From contig CM047426.1 in assembly GCA_026168455.1 (NCBI GenBank), positions 1,481,501 to 1,545,500 of the forward strand: a DNA stretch of 64,000 nucleotides, given 5' to 3'. The DNA is from Theocolax elegans (Eukaryota; Arthropoda; Insecta; Hymenoptera; Cerocephalidae). Positions 38,729 to 52,600 of the stretch are shown piece after piece. Numbering within the stretch: position 1 is the stretch's first letter; the number at the start of each line of letters is the position of its first letter. The position numbers were made by a program, and so were the translations under genes. Below the pieces are notes generated by a model that saw nothing but the letters and a program-made list of their open reading frames with translations, had not been told where the DNA came from and made no database searches.

Positions 38729-41700
38729 TTAAGTTTCATTTCCTTTCTTCAAATAATTACTCGGTACATATCCTTTTCCACCAGCACGATCTTCAACTAA
38801 CCACCAGTCTGAATTATTTTTTTGATCGTGTTTGATTAATACTTTTAAAGCTTGATTTTCTTTTATGGCTAATGTTCCAACCCTTTCTGGATGTATAAAA
38901 TCGTACTTGGCGTACACAAACTGAAACATATTTTAATTATAAATTGAGTATTTATGATGTTAGACAATTGGAGTATATTTACTATAAATGACTTACTTCA
39001 TTAGAAATGTTTTGGTACAGTTGCCTCGGAGGAGGTTCAATACCCATTATGTGTTCATAATTGGGTGGTGGATCTACATTATCGTTTACGTTGGAGTAGA
39101 GAGACTGAAGATCAGCAGAGCCTTTATTTTGCTCTTTGACAGGTGAGTTCAAAGACATGAGATCAACGGATGAATCTGCATTTACTGAATTTGCACTCTC
39201 TTCGATCAATTTTGCTTCGTTACTGATTTCTAAATATTGGCTCTCTACAAATCCCTTCATTGAGCCATTATCAACAAACCATTTGGACGAATCACCCATG
39301 GGATCCTTAGTTTTTATGACACCGACTAATGTACCCTGAGTTACTGATAAGTCAAGTGGAGTTGCTCCTGACAGTGATTTGGTTACAATGTAAATTTTAT
39401 TTGGAGGATATTTCGTTTGCACTTCTTTTTTATGTACTTCAGATTGTAAACAGTAATCTATAGCACTTTCTTCAATTCGCGTATTTGTTCCACCGTAGCT
39501 CAAACGACTAATTTGACTGTACAACAAATTGTGGTAAACAAGAAAAGATTCTAATATATCTTCCATTTGAACTTGATTTACAGACTAAAAAAAAATGGAC
39601 ATCAAGTCATAATTATTATGATTTTACTAAATTCAAGTTTTTAAAAAATATTGATACACTTACCTCTGAAATAACTAGATATTTTTTCATAATTTTTCCA
39701 TTATACAATTTACGAGCGTTCGTAAAAGCGCCAATGCAATTGTAAAGAATAGCAATGGAAGCTTTTATAAAAACTGGAAGTTCTTCTAATAACTGTTCAT
39801 TTAGTGCTTCAAAATTATTTTTAGCATTAGCAAGATCTTCCGGAATCTAAATACAATAAATTAAATATTTATTTCAATAGACTAACATAAACATTAAAAT
39901 TAACGTTTCTAAAAGTTAATTAAATTTACATTTCTCGATATTGCAGCATCGTAATCCAACATCTTATCGTGTCGCTTGTTAATCAAAAGTTCTGGTCCGG
40001 CAAGCATATTCACAAGAGAATTTAAAGGAGTTATTACTCTATCTTTTATACATTGTTTTAAATCTTTCAGATAGTGTGTCCTAATAATGTCCCTAACCAA
40101 ATGAAGTCTTCCTACTTCTTCACTAGACGCTTCACCAAAATACTGATGTAGTTGCGTTGTGAGTACTGCACCACAGCAAGTCTCTTCGTCTAGATTGTAA
40201 ATACACTGTTCAACATCTTTAAGAAATTGTTTAGTGCACTTTTCAAGGGATATAAAATCTTTCATTAATTCATCAAATTTTGGATCAGCTGGTAGATTTG
40301 TTAGACCCAGGGATACAGAAAGTTTGGCACTCAATCTTGTTGTTTTCTTTGCTACCGAATGCACATTTAAATTCGCCATTCTACCGATCAATGATACATT
40401 GGAATGTAAATATTTGGAAGCTATTTCCTTTTTTCTTTTATATTCGTTAATGTAACTAGCAACGTTTGCCATTACTATTGACGCTTCTTCAATCTTTGGT
40501 TTATCTGGATGGTCGTCTTCTGTACACTATAGTAAATGAAAACCATGTTACACATCTCACTAAAATTAACTAAAAATATTTTTCTTCTTAAATGTATAGT
40601 TATACATACCTTCAATAAATCATTTAAAATCAAGGGATACTTTAAAATTCTTTGTACAGGTTTAATTAGAATTGAACTCATGTCGAAACAATTAACTTGC
40701 ATACTAAGTGTTTCTACTGCTTTATTAAAAATTTTCTGTATCTCTTTATTTTCTTCATACTGAAAATAAATTATACATAGTTTACGTTAATAATTAATAA
40801 CTTTAAGATACAAACAATTTATTTAAGAGATACCTTTATTAATAACGTTAATGATGCTTCGTGATTAGTGCAATATCTGCCGTATGCATTTTGCATTTTA
40901 GCCGACATTTTTATGAAGCATGGACCTATGGTTTGATAATCTTCATCACATCCTTTCATTGCTCTTTGAATCAATTCTAAGAATTCTTCAGCCACTCCAA
41001 TAATTTCAGATATATTTCCAAACAAAACCCCTACATCAATACCTTTAGATTCTAGAAAACTAGGATTGTGTAAATTAAAAGTTTCATAGGTCATCTTTAA
41101 ATCTCTGACATAATCTTTTTCTGTTGTATACAATTCTCCAATAACATTTTGTCTTTGATCAGCTCGCTTTTGTTTCGCTTGAGAAGAAGCATCTGTTTCT
41201 TCATTCGTAGGCATAATTTGATTATTTTGCTTTTGCAAAGGAACTCTACCAGGAGACGGAGCAGGAGGTGCTGGTCGATGTGGTTCGGATAATCGTTTAG
41301 AAGACTCCGTTTGTTTTTGCACAGGTTCTTTATTTTCATTTCTTATCTCCACAAAGTCTTCAAGTGCGTCGTGAAATACATCATCGCTCAAATCGATTTC
41401 TGTAGTTAAATAACCTCTAGGACATAGACCGATTTCACCTCGATTATTCTTAACTGTGACCCAATCATTATTAGTATTTTCTACAACAGTTACAATTTCA
41501 CCTTCAGAAACATTGAGATCGCCATCCATTTGTGCATCAAAATTATATTCCACTTTGACACGTTCATTCGATTGTAAATTATCTTGTGTTTTTGGGGCTT
41601 CTTTGCGTGTTATATCATTTTGCATCTCGCAATTAACAATAACATTAACATAAGAAACAGGAAATATTCCTTTAACATTATCAATCATACCTTCTGCCCA

Positions 41701-43129
41701 TTCATTATCAATATATTTAACTAATTCAATAACTTGTCCTGCTTCAAAACTCAATTCATTTGGAAATTGTGCATTAAATGGAAAATAACTTATGGCATAT
41801 GGTTTCAATCCAAGTGGATTGTACTCTGATTCAAAGACTTCATTCTTTGGTGGCTATTTGGGGAAATAAATCATCATAATTTGGTGCTGGATCGTCGTAC
41901 CGTGGTTGAATAGTAGGATAACTTTCACCAAAATCTTTATAAATCTTTTCAGTTGTAACAGGTGCATGAAATCTGTTATCTTCTAATACAGTACTAGACT
42001 CGCTCTTATCCGTAACATCAATATTTATATTATCTTGATAAGTAATAAAACCCTCAGGGAATATACCCTCTTTTCCACTTTCTTTATAACCACGACACCA
42101 ACCATCATCAAGAATTTCCGTAACAGTGATAATTTCTCCTTCAGCCAAATCTAATTCTTCATCTAATTGTGCACTGAGATTCGTTTTAACTTTTGCTCTT
42201 CTTTTCACTTTCTTTTTATGAGAAGGTTTCTACAAATATTAAAGATAGTGAACAAAATGTTAAAAAAAAAGTTAAGAATGTAAACTAGTTAACAATATGT
42301 ACCTTAACTAAATTTAAATCCAGCTGCCAAATATAAGAAGCAGGAAAAATTCCTTCCCTCGAACCAATATGACCAGTAAGCCATCCAGAAGATGCCTCTG
42401 CATTACCAATAATTATTTCTCCTAAAAACAATTGTGACATACAAAAATGTAAACTGCACAAATAACATTAGAAAAAAAAAAATTCATATAGATTTTGTCA
42501 AACTAATTATACTAAGTCATACTCAATGACGTTATATACATGTTAAATGTTACCTTGTGAAAATGACAAATCTCCAGGCTGTTCCCCTTTGAATGCAGCG
42601 ATGGATATAAAAACAGATTCATTATCGTTAATCTCAGGTACTTCTACTGCAGTGTAAATGATTAACGGGAAACCTTCCAAACTTAGTATTCGATTGTCCA
42701 TAACACCAATGTCTGTCGACAACATTGTGCACCTAACAAAAAAGCAAACAATAATATTTAAACAATCTTCTTTGTTAACAAAGCAGATATATGTCATCCA
42801 ATAAACACACTCTATACGTTATGTACAATAAAAATACTTTGCATTAGGTACAATAAAAACACTTTGGCATACTTACAATAAAAATACTTAACATTACAAA
42901 CAATAAAAAAACATTTTACATTACTTCCAATGAAAACAGTTTAAATTAGTTCCAATACAAATTTTCTCTTTTTCATTACAGTGCACAAAGAGGTTAAAAG
43001 AACGAAACGCAAAAAAGACGATAAAACTATTATTTATACCAGGAAATAATCGCCTTTGGTTAAACTCAATTCTCCATCTTCGGTCGTTAAAAAATCGTGC
43101 AATACTTTGGCAAGTGTCCCCGATTCCAT
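38729..43129 (-). CDS. Dynamin-binding protein (Tuba)-like RhoGEF: 5 SH3 - DH - BAR - 2 SH3
   Basis: Exons (minus strand, 5' to 3'): 43129-43040, 42732-42554, 42421-42303, 42229-40834, 40759-40610, 40526-39930, 39846-39664, 39584-38997, 38920-38729, all GT-AG. The product is about 1163 residues once two one-base surpluses are disregarded. SH3 domains lie at about 5-55, 70-125, 140-196, 270-328 and 352-405. A proline-rich linker leads to the DH domain (485 to about 670, with SSILIKPVQRILKYPLIL). BAR follows (about 690-930), then SH3s at 963-1022 and 1101-1160. In vertebrates DNMBP/Tuba activates Cdc42 and binds dynamin and actin regulators at membranes; that role is inferred here. Vertebrate Tuba has four N-terminal SH3s, one fewer than here. 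Frame breaks occur in exon 2 (about 42640-42662) and exon 4 (about 41838-41866). Exons are AT-rich and CpG-poor. Confidence 0.88.
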
Positions 43130-45224
43130 TCTCAAACGAGATAACTTATCTATCTCGTCTAATCTCTACATTCGATACGATGTATGGGATAAAAAATCGA
43201 TACAGCAATAACAATGAAATAATACGGTAAGGAATTTTGGTATTGTATATATACACAACGTAAATATATAGATGACGTGTCACGTGACTTACGTGTTATC
43301 ACGTGATCCGTCGATTCAAACGTGTAATTTCATATATTATTACGTAACATTTTACAAATGTGCAAAACAGTTTTCTACAGTTTTTTTTAAGTATGCAATA
43401 ATAATAATAATATGATTTTTTTATGTGTAATCAAAAAGTAATATATAGTTTTTTTTTAATAAATAATAATTTATCAATTTCTTTTTTTTTATTGCAATAT
43501 TATTTATTGTTATTTATTTATCAATCAATTTTTTTTATTATACCTATAGGAACAGTTTACTTTATTTTATTTTCTATTTTTCAATAAAATCTGTGAAATT
43601 TCATGTATTTGAAGAAATAATTTAATAATTACAGTTACGTTACTCTCTCAAATTTAGAAATTCAAGGCTGGCAGTAAAGGTTTAAAATAAAAATTCTACT
43701 TTCGTACACATGGGGAGAAAGAAAAATAAACGGTGTACAGTATGTATAAACTCTCCAAGATTAAATGTAATTCTGGATTGATTTACAAACCAGTACTTAC
43801 AAAATTAAAATAGATTAAACTCGTTTTGTTTTTATACAAGCCAAACCCAAGATGAGGTAACAATTGGTAAAAAGGTCTACATACGATCAATTGTATCTAT
43901 CAAGTGAATGATTAATCATATTGGTGTATATCGTAATTCACTTTAATCCAATAACCAATTTGGCTCAATTGACGGTACAATTATAATTCACTATATGAAT
44001 TTGATAAATCACAATGACAAATAAATTCAATGCAATAATTATGTATAGTGTACAATAAACATTACATTTATTTCGTGTTCACAGTTACAAAAAAAAAGGA
44101 AAAACAAAGCTTATACAGTGTTGAAAATATATGTAAAATATACAAAATATATCACATATCGAGGTAATGCACACATGTAAAAAGGAAACATGATGACCTG
44201 TAATTTAATTGTACATTGCAATTGTTTAACAGATACATTATATATGTATAAAGTATTTTCTTATACAATACTGCAACTCTTTAGTTTGTTAAAAAAATCG
44301 TATTTTATAAAAAAGATACATACAATCTATAATAGTTACAATTAAAAGCCTGTACTTTTTTGCAACGCTGTAAGCATACATTTGTGAACTCTGATATATT
44401 TAAATATATATATATGTATTATATAAATATATTATTATATATTTATATAAATATTTTCTTTTTTTTTTAAACACTGAACAATCATCGATAGTTTCTTTTC
44501 CCTCAATTTATAATAATTAACATTTATTTATTGTATATTTATTGTACCATGTTACACTTTCAAATTCCATTTTTATTAACTTTCGTTTGTTTGAGTTGAT
44601 TGTATAAATAAAAATTATATATTTAAAATATTAATGGTTAAAAAAAAAATTATTAATTTAAGCTTAAACGTATTTCTAATAATATTAAGTGGAGGTCGTG
44701 GAAGTCTTAAATTACTTATACAGAACATAAACATTTTATAAATTGATTAGCATAACGTTCCGGAATATATATATTTATATATATATGTATATACCTCAAA
44801 AGAAAGTTTCGATTGTCAATATAGTTGTACAATGAATGCCCCTTTTGCTATAAAAAAAAGAAAAAAAATAAAATAATCGAATCTAATTCTTAGGGTATAT
44901 AATATAAAATATTGCAAATATAAATAAAATACATTACGAAAATAGAAACAACTTTACGTATATATATATACATTTATGTAATGTCATAGCTTTTCTTTTT
45001 CTTTTGTTATCTTCTTTTGACGTTTATAAAAATTTAAAATATAAAAAAAGAAGATCGCATACCCGTCTGTTGTATTTTGCGTGTAAGCTTATATTATATT
45101 TTCTGTCTACTTAAAATGTAAAAATATTATTATTACACTCTCTAAGAGAAAGAATAGGAAAAAGAATACGAGAAAAAAACGGTAAATAGTACGCGAAAAT
45201 AAAAAACGTAACCATCGAAAGGGA
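43130..45224. other. Intergenic, AT-rich
   Basis: This is the upstream flank of the RhoGEF gene. Its 5' untranslated sequence and promoter should lie in about 43130-43350, where GC rises slightly and CACGTGAC/CACGTGAT words occur (43280-43310). The rest is AT-rich with TA repeats (about 44401-44455, 44767-44790 and 44961-44971) and no supported gene. Confidence 0.5.
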
Positions 45225-46490
45225 ATGGCACGCGCGCCTGCTCGTGTTGCGCCAATGACATCGCTGCAAAGGACGAACTTGTATAGTCATCGCACACTCC
45301 GGTACACTCAACGGCCGGGTGCATACGGAATCCTATCCTGAACAACCCCCCCCCTTCTTATTTACTTATACGAACATACATACATCCATACATCCATACA
45401 CCCTCACATCCACACTTCCATACATCCATACATACATACATATATAAAATTTTTCCGATTTTTTCGCAGATTCCACAAAAAAGGCGAAACCGATACTACA
45501 GAAGACCAAGGGGAAAGAGAATGGCCGGCTCCTGGACGAACTTATAAAACAATTTCTCCTAAGGCGAGAGATCCCTCGTTACCGGGGCCAGCGAAGAAAA
45601 GATAAAGCGTACACGGACACGAGGACAAAATTCGCCCGGTTGCCAATCATCACGAATTTTGATATGAAGAGGCTTTGACTGGATAAAGGGTTCAGGAAAT
45701 TCATCAAGGACGGACTCCGCAACAATTGGTAAGAAAATACAATCGTTTGTATTATATTAATCGATATTATTAATTTGTATTATTATTATTATTATTTATT
45801 TATTATTATGGTTATTCTAATTCATTAAATTACCGCACAAGGAGAACGCGTACGATATGAAAATTTTGAAAAAGGAAAAACCGGCGAAAGACGACGACAC
45901 CGCGAACGGTTCGACTATTGCAGGCCCTATCGGAATATCACAATGGAATAAATCAGGTATAGAAAGATATTGCAGCACCTGGAGCATTTTATATATAAAT
46001 ATAATAAATGTACGCGCGAAAAGGGCGAGACAAAATGTGATTGGAAAAACGTATTTTTAATCGCGAGTGATGTTATTAAGAAAAAGGAAGTTCACAGACA
46101 AGGTAAGAACACCGATTGTAATTTTGATCGCGCGATTTCGTTACTGGGAGTTCAAGCTCGGCACGAGGGAGGACCCGTTATCGTTCTTAATCAACGGAGG
46201 AATGTTATTGAAGGAAAAAATTAAAAAATTTTCATCGAATGCGTACTGTCACACTCCTTCGGATGATTCGAGCGACGAGGAAAAATCTTCGGAGGGAGCA
46301 TCCGAGAGCTCGAGCATTATGGAGGAGTTGGGCTCAATGACTCAAGACACCAAAAGTGAGGGGGAAGAGGATCCCGCGCCGAAAAGAGCGAAAATTAAAG
46401 ATACGTCGATGCAAACATCCTCGCCGAAAAATTATATGATATCCAAGGCGAAAGCAAGGTAACATTTTTGCCAATACAATAAAAATCGCG
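45225..46490 (+). pseudogene. Broken or unresolved coding-like locus, function unknown
   Basis: GC-elevated, coding-like pieces run in the same direction but in different frames. They are a 38-codon frame from ATG 45225, an exon-like stretch 45470-45729 after a TTCGCAG acceptor and before GTAAGA (interrupted by TGA at about 45677), 45842-45958 (ENAYDMKILKKEKPAKDDD...), and 45960-46462. The last piece has two overlapping frames: RYRKILQHLEHFIYKYNKC, then, after a frame change near 46080, a stretch with FRYWEFKLGTREDPLSFLI. It ends in a Ser/Glu/Asp-rich tail with a basic PAPKRAKIK that could be a nuclear signal. I do not recognise the family. It could be a decayed gene, a gene with assembly indels, or a retrocopy. 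It lies between the RhoGEF and choline-transporter genes, opposite to both. Confidence 0.4.
45346..45445. repeat. Poly-C run and CATA/CATC microsatellite
   Basis: A run of nine C at about 45346-45354 is followed by CATACATACATCCATACATCC-like tetranucleotide repeats to about 45440. The tract lies just before an exon-like stretch. Confidence 0.7.
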
Positions 46491-46653
46491 CGATATTATT
46501 ATCATTAAGACGCCGAAGACGACGAAGTTGTCATAATTGTAACCGCATGTGGTTAATGTCACATCAGAAGAAAATCGAAGACTCAAATAGGTTTTCTACG
46601 CAAACACTGATTTACAAAAAAGAAAATAATAATGACAATCAAGTCGCTTGTGC

Positions 46654-49600
46654 CTATTGGTTGTTAACTTGCAATAATTCTCGAAGTTTGAAACTCATTA
46701 AATAAGGTCTATCTTCAGAACCATCGTTACGTTCTGAATCTTCGAGGAAGCATATGAATATTGTATCGATAGCAGTCTTTAAAACTCCGATTAAGATTGA
46801 AGATATGAAGAATGTACCAATACCAGTTGTCAATAGAAGAACTAATATTTCTGTACTTTTCTCATTGTCATTCATATTACTGTTGATCGTTGAATCCAAG
46901 GATATCCATGAGAATGTTGTTGTTAAACCTGTGATTAAAAATACTCCAAAAAGTAGCACCCAATCCGTAATCTGAAATTATAACAAATTATTTTTTTTAA
47001 TAATTTCATAGTATAATTAACAATGGTAATTACTTTCACTTGTTACAATCAAACACTAAAATAATAAATGTAATCTTTTGTTTTTGACGCATGTAAAATG
47101 GTATTAAAAATATTACAACACGTTCATATTAGTAAATAAACTTTATACTTAATAGATTTAATAGAAAAGAAAATTTACTTATTAAACACGAAAATAAATG
47201 AAAAAATTTTAAGTGAATACAATGATCTATTGTTGTCTTTAGTAAATCTTAAATGATATTGAGTAAGTTGAAAAAATTGATTTTTCAGTAAACAAACCTA
47301 TCATCAATAGTTTAGAAAAAATGTACCAATTTAACATTAAAATAATAAATTTAAATTAAAGACACTTGTTGATTGAGTTAAAACACTGCAATAATAAATA
47401 AAAACAATTTTAACTGAAATGTATGTATGGTATCGAGTTACGAAATCTCTGATGTTTAGTTTAAAAACTCACTTTGTTTATTACGATAACGTGAAGGACG
47501 TTCCTCATTAACAGATTGAAAGCTTCTTTCGCAGATGTGAAGAAGCTGTGCCCATGGACGGCTATCATAATGTAAGTATATCGACTCAGGAATTTTAAAG
47601 CACTGTCAATTGCGTCAACGATACAGCTTAGAAGTTCCAATGCAAAATTTGATCTATTCGCGTTTCTCTTTAAATTATTCACCATCTGTCTTATGATGCG
47701 AGCGATCGTGAGAATCAAAGAACCAAGTGCCAATGAACCCAAGTGAAATCTGTAAAATAAAAATGAATTTTAAATTATGACATAATACAAAGTTTGTTAG
47801 CTATATACTCGATTTCTACCCTGTCTACATTGTTCAGAAACAACATTAATCAATGTGATTTTAAGAATTTATTGCCATGCCTTTAATTTTGAGAATCAAA
47901 TTTTATTACACTAAATTTTAAGTCATTGAATATAACTTGATATTTATAATATAAAATTTACCACGCGAATAGATTATTTATAAAACAGAGATCAATAAAC
48001 TCTTAAAATTTTATATGAAACTTTGAATAAACAATATAAGAAAGGTAAAAATTGAGTATATTTATTATAAAATGCGAAAATATTGAATTATACGCATTCG
48101 TACTTGACAACGATCTTTATGAAATCGAATAGTGCACTATTAGGAACGAGTTTCTTATTTTCAGTCCAGTACCACGTAGCAAAAGTACCAGCCAACACAG
48201 TGTGACCGAAAGCTGAGACGAAAAATATAGCCCATAGGTAAACGATTCCATTGAGACCGTGCATAAATGATACATGGCCCGGTACAGTAGAATTGTAAAA
48301 GCGACATCCAGACTCAAAGCAAGGTTGATCACCAATTGTTCTACATTTGTCCAAGAAAGTTTGTGGTTCACAACTTGCTCCTTCTGCGTAATGTAATTCT
48401 GCTGGACAGGAACATCCATCGTTTAACATTTTCACTTTGTACATTGGTTCAATGATTGTAGTTAGGTAGATGCCGACTGATACAACCAAAGCAGTCAGGA
48501 AGACGTAAAAGAAAAATGGAAATACTGGGAATACTATTGTTGCTGGAAGTGCTAGCGTAGCTCTGAAAATATATGTCATTGTTAATTTTTTAAAAGTAAC
48601 AAAAACTTTATATTGATATATTTTTTTTACATTTTACTAAAATCTCTTTGATTCTAAGAGCATTTGATATAGTTAATTTTTTTAAATAACATAATATTTT
48701 TATTGACATTTGGCTTAACAGAAATTTTATTTATATTTATATTTTATAATTATTTTTTTTACTCATCAAATAAAATACTTAAATTTACGCATATACACCA
48801 ATTAATAATTCTTCAATTAAAATAATTATTATCATTGTATTAAATATTCATTTATTTTGATTAATCAGTTGTAAAAACCCTTACTTGCATGACTCTTTAA
48901 TGACTTCACAGGCAATGTTGATCTTTCGCCAGAAAAATATGGTGAACAATATTATACATACTAATACTAAAACCTCAATAATGAGGAATGTTAGTGCGTC
49001 AGTCCGATTATTGTCAGATGAATAAATCAAGGCAGATTGGCATATAAAGTAAAATATCAATGCGCAGACCAAGAAGATTGTCAAGTAGACTAGGAATCTG
49101 GTCATCCATCTCATTGAAAATAAGTACAGTGCTGCGAATACTATTCCCAAGAATAGGAAACCAACGATCTTGAATCTGAAATTTTAAAAGTCAATAGTAA
49201 ACGTTTTTAAATGCACTTAATCATATGTTCTTTTTTTTCTTTTGTTAATTTAAATACATATGTAGGAATAATGATATATACTTGTGTTATCGTTATGACT
49301 GAAAATTAATGTTTACATGGAAGAACGGAAGAGCACACAATTTTATTATTAACAGTAAATATACATTTGAAGATTCCTAATTGTAATTTCTTAAACAATG
49401 TTAGTTGCGTAACAGTAATAATACATGTGCTTTTGATATTAAAAATATAATAAATATATTTAAATGCAAGAAGAAAAAGTACAAAATGTATTTTATAAAT
49501 TTAAGTACGGTAAATACTTTTAAAGAATCTTATTTAAAATTAACAAAAAAAAATTAATCACATAACAGCATTAATAGATGTAGTAATCACAAAATGAATA

Positions 49601-52600
49601 TATTGATCTACAAGAAAAGAAAAGCTGCACCCTCCATTTCCAATGCTATAATTGATAATACCAATTTCAAAGTATCAATTATTCCATTTACATATACTTC
49701 TTAATTAATTAATTAATTATAATTATCAATTGATAATTCCAAAGATACGCTTGTTTATAATTATCAATTTCAATTAATTAATTAATTAATCAGTAATAAT
49801 TACGTATATAATATAATAATAAATAATAAATATTACAATTATGATTTTAGAATTAATAAATCAATATTTAATAATTTATTAACAATATCTAATTAATTAA
49901 TACTAATTACATACAAGATTACTTATATAGAATTTAAAAAATTCGAAAAGCCGATTAAGTAATTTTTTTTTTAAATTAGTTAAACAACAGTTACTAATTA
50001 ATAAAAAAATAATTGCTAATAAATGCTAATTAATTACTCTATGCTAAATAATGCTAATAACATCCATTTTTTTGTGAAATGTATAAAAACAAAAATACGT
50101 AATTTCTTTGATAGATTAATAAATTAAAAAATAATTGTCAATAAACGCTATTTATTGATAATTAATTAATCGAACATGCACGATAATATTAGTATTAAAA
50201 AATGATAAAAATTAAAAAAAGGAGGGTTGCGTAAAACTCACAACTACATATTTGGAACATTGACATTAATCAATTAGCCCGAACGTAATAATTTTTAACT
50301 TAAAAAAAAAGTGTGCATGACGCAATGAAGGAGACGTACTTATTTTTGGAAAATGCCTTTCCAATAGTGGCGGTGGCGTTTTCGCTACCAACTTCCTAAG
50401 TCGACGAAATTCTCGATTTTGGCAATGGTCTCCGGTGTGATGAAATCACGAAAATCATCGGGTATAGCTTTGGGTATGCACCTCCTGAAGAACGATTTGC
50501 TCTCCAAGTACAATTTGGCGCACTTCTCCTCTCGTATGTAGCGATCGAGGACCTCCCACGATTTGACGGCTGGAATGTCGACGCCGAGTTTGCATATCAA
50601 TTTCGATTTGACGTGTTCGAGATCGGTGTCGTTCATACGGTACAGAAAATTCGTTTTCGGGCATTCTTTTAAACACGATTGGGTGGTCGAGCACGTTCCG
50701 TTCTCGCAGTTCGTCATGTTATAGAACAAAAGGTAAGGTTTCGTTTTCACCTCAATGTCGATCCCGCATCTACGGCCTTCCGTGTCGACTGGTGGTAGAA
50801 CATTGGCGATGTTCCCCGTGGTGAACGCTGGAAATTAAAGAGAGACGAGGCTTTTTTATTTATTTTTCGATTTTAGGATGAGGGTGTGGGTATAATGACT
50901 TTTTCCTTTCACCAACATGTGTGTGTCTAAAAACATCAGATCACTGATTTTAGAGATCGCGTTTTAAAAAATGTAAACAATGTGTAAAATGCAATTTCAC
51001 GCACACGTATAACGAAAAAAATTTTCATCCTCACCGTTTAAAAAGCCCCTTATATGCGACAATTTCTTTTTAAATTAATCTTTCTAAATTTTGTTCAGTA
51101 ATGTAAGATTTTTTGGTATATATTTAATTTAACATAATAAATTTAATTTTCTATGTGTATAGAAGGCTAAAATAAGTGTTCAAAACAAAAAAGTAGGTCT
51201 ACGGAGAATAAAATGGGTCTACAGGAATAAATGCAATTTTACACCTTTCGTAGAGGTCAACAGAGCAGACTTTAGATAATTAGTAAGTAAAAAACGATTA
51301 TTCCATCGGATGATAATTTTTCATCTGCAGGAATAAACGCCTACTTTACTTCCTCACTGCATAAATAACTATTAATTGTAAAAGAATTTAAAATCAGTAT
51401 GATTTTCTTTTTTATGCATATATGTTTCAGGGGATATGATAGCCATATTACATGGATCTACCGTTAAAAACCCAAAAATTTTCAAAAACTATGAAATAAA
51501 AATGTGAACAAAATTCATACGTGATACTTGAACGATATAGAAGAACAATACAGAGTAATTTTTCCAAAATAATTATTTTTGAAATAAAATAATTAATAAT
51601 TAATAACTTTTCATCGGTGTAAGGATTAGGTCTAAAATTGATCCTTGCGACTGCACGAAAATCTCGATCATCTATAGAGATAAAAAAAAATCGTACGTAC
51701 TATTCAAAGCAAGTAGAAGAGCGTTACAGACAGATTTTTGGAAAAAATTACCCCGTTTATATTAAAACATGTCTAAGAGCTTGGCGTTCAGGATTTTCTC
51801 AAATGTTTATTCTTTTGTTTATAAAAAAATATTAAAAATGACCATTTTCTGAATCCGACATCTTAATAAAAAAATTAAAGAGTACGTGGAAAAATGAGAG
51901 AAGAAGCGCTATTGTTTGTCAATAATCTAACTGCGTGCTGAATTTTAAACTAAAATATTATTATGTTTTCGAAAAAAGGTCTTACCAAAAATGAAAACCT
52001 AACCTCAAGAGGATGCAAATTGATTTGACATTTGTTGATAATGAATAAAAATCCAATATTAATTTAGAATAGTTTGAAATTAAGCACGCAGTTAGATCAT
52101 TGACGAAGGTTTCGTTCCCTTCTTTTTTTCACGTATACTATTTTATTTACAGCGTTATTGTCAATTATCGCGTTTGTCTTTAAAACCCCCTTAGAGCAAA
52201 AATCCATTTTTTTAGCGTACACTCACATACCAGAAGACTATAGTTAAACTTTGAAAAACGAATTTATTTGTATACCGTGGAATATGTATCTTAAAACGAA
52301 ATAAAAACATCAGTGTCTCGAAATTTTTGGGGAAAATTGTGAAAAAACGATTTTTAATACTCAGGTTGTAAAACTCAGTTTTTAATAATTACGTGTAAGA
52401 AGTGAACTGGCGTTTTATCCACCTAAGGAATATAAAATACCATTACACGTAGCTATTAAACACTGATACTTATACCCTTCGTGGTTTTCGTTCTCATCTA
52501 TGAAATCAAACCCATTTCGAGCGAAAATCACCTATTTTACTCTCTTGCTGTATTATGTAAATTACATCGATTGTTGCAATCGTTACTCGAGAACGAGATG

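Noticed and set aside
49690..49790. Palindromic TTAATTAATTAATT sequence
   Set aside because: Simple AT-rich repeats readily form inverse matches; no defined ends or relatives.
51638..51835. 65-codon frame with a basic, transposase-like look (SSIEIKKNRTYYSKQVEERY)
   Set aside because: Too short, no catalytic motif, and the flanks show no terminal repeats.
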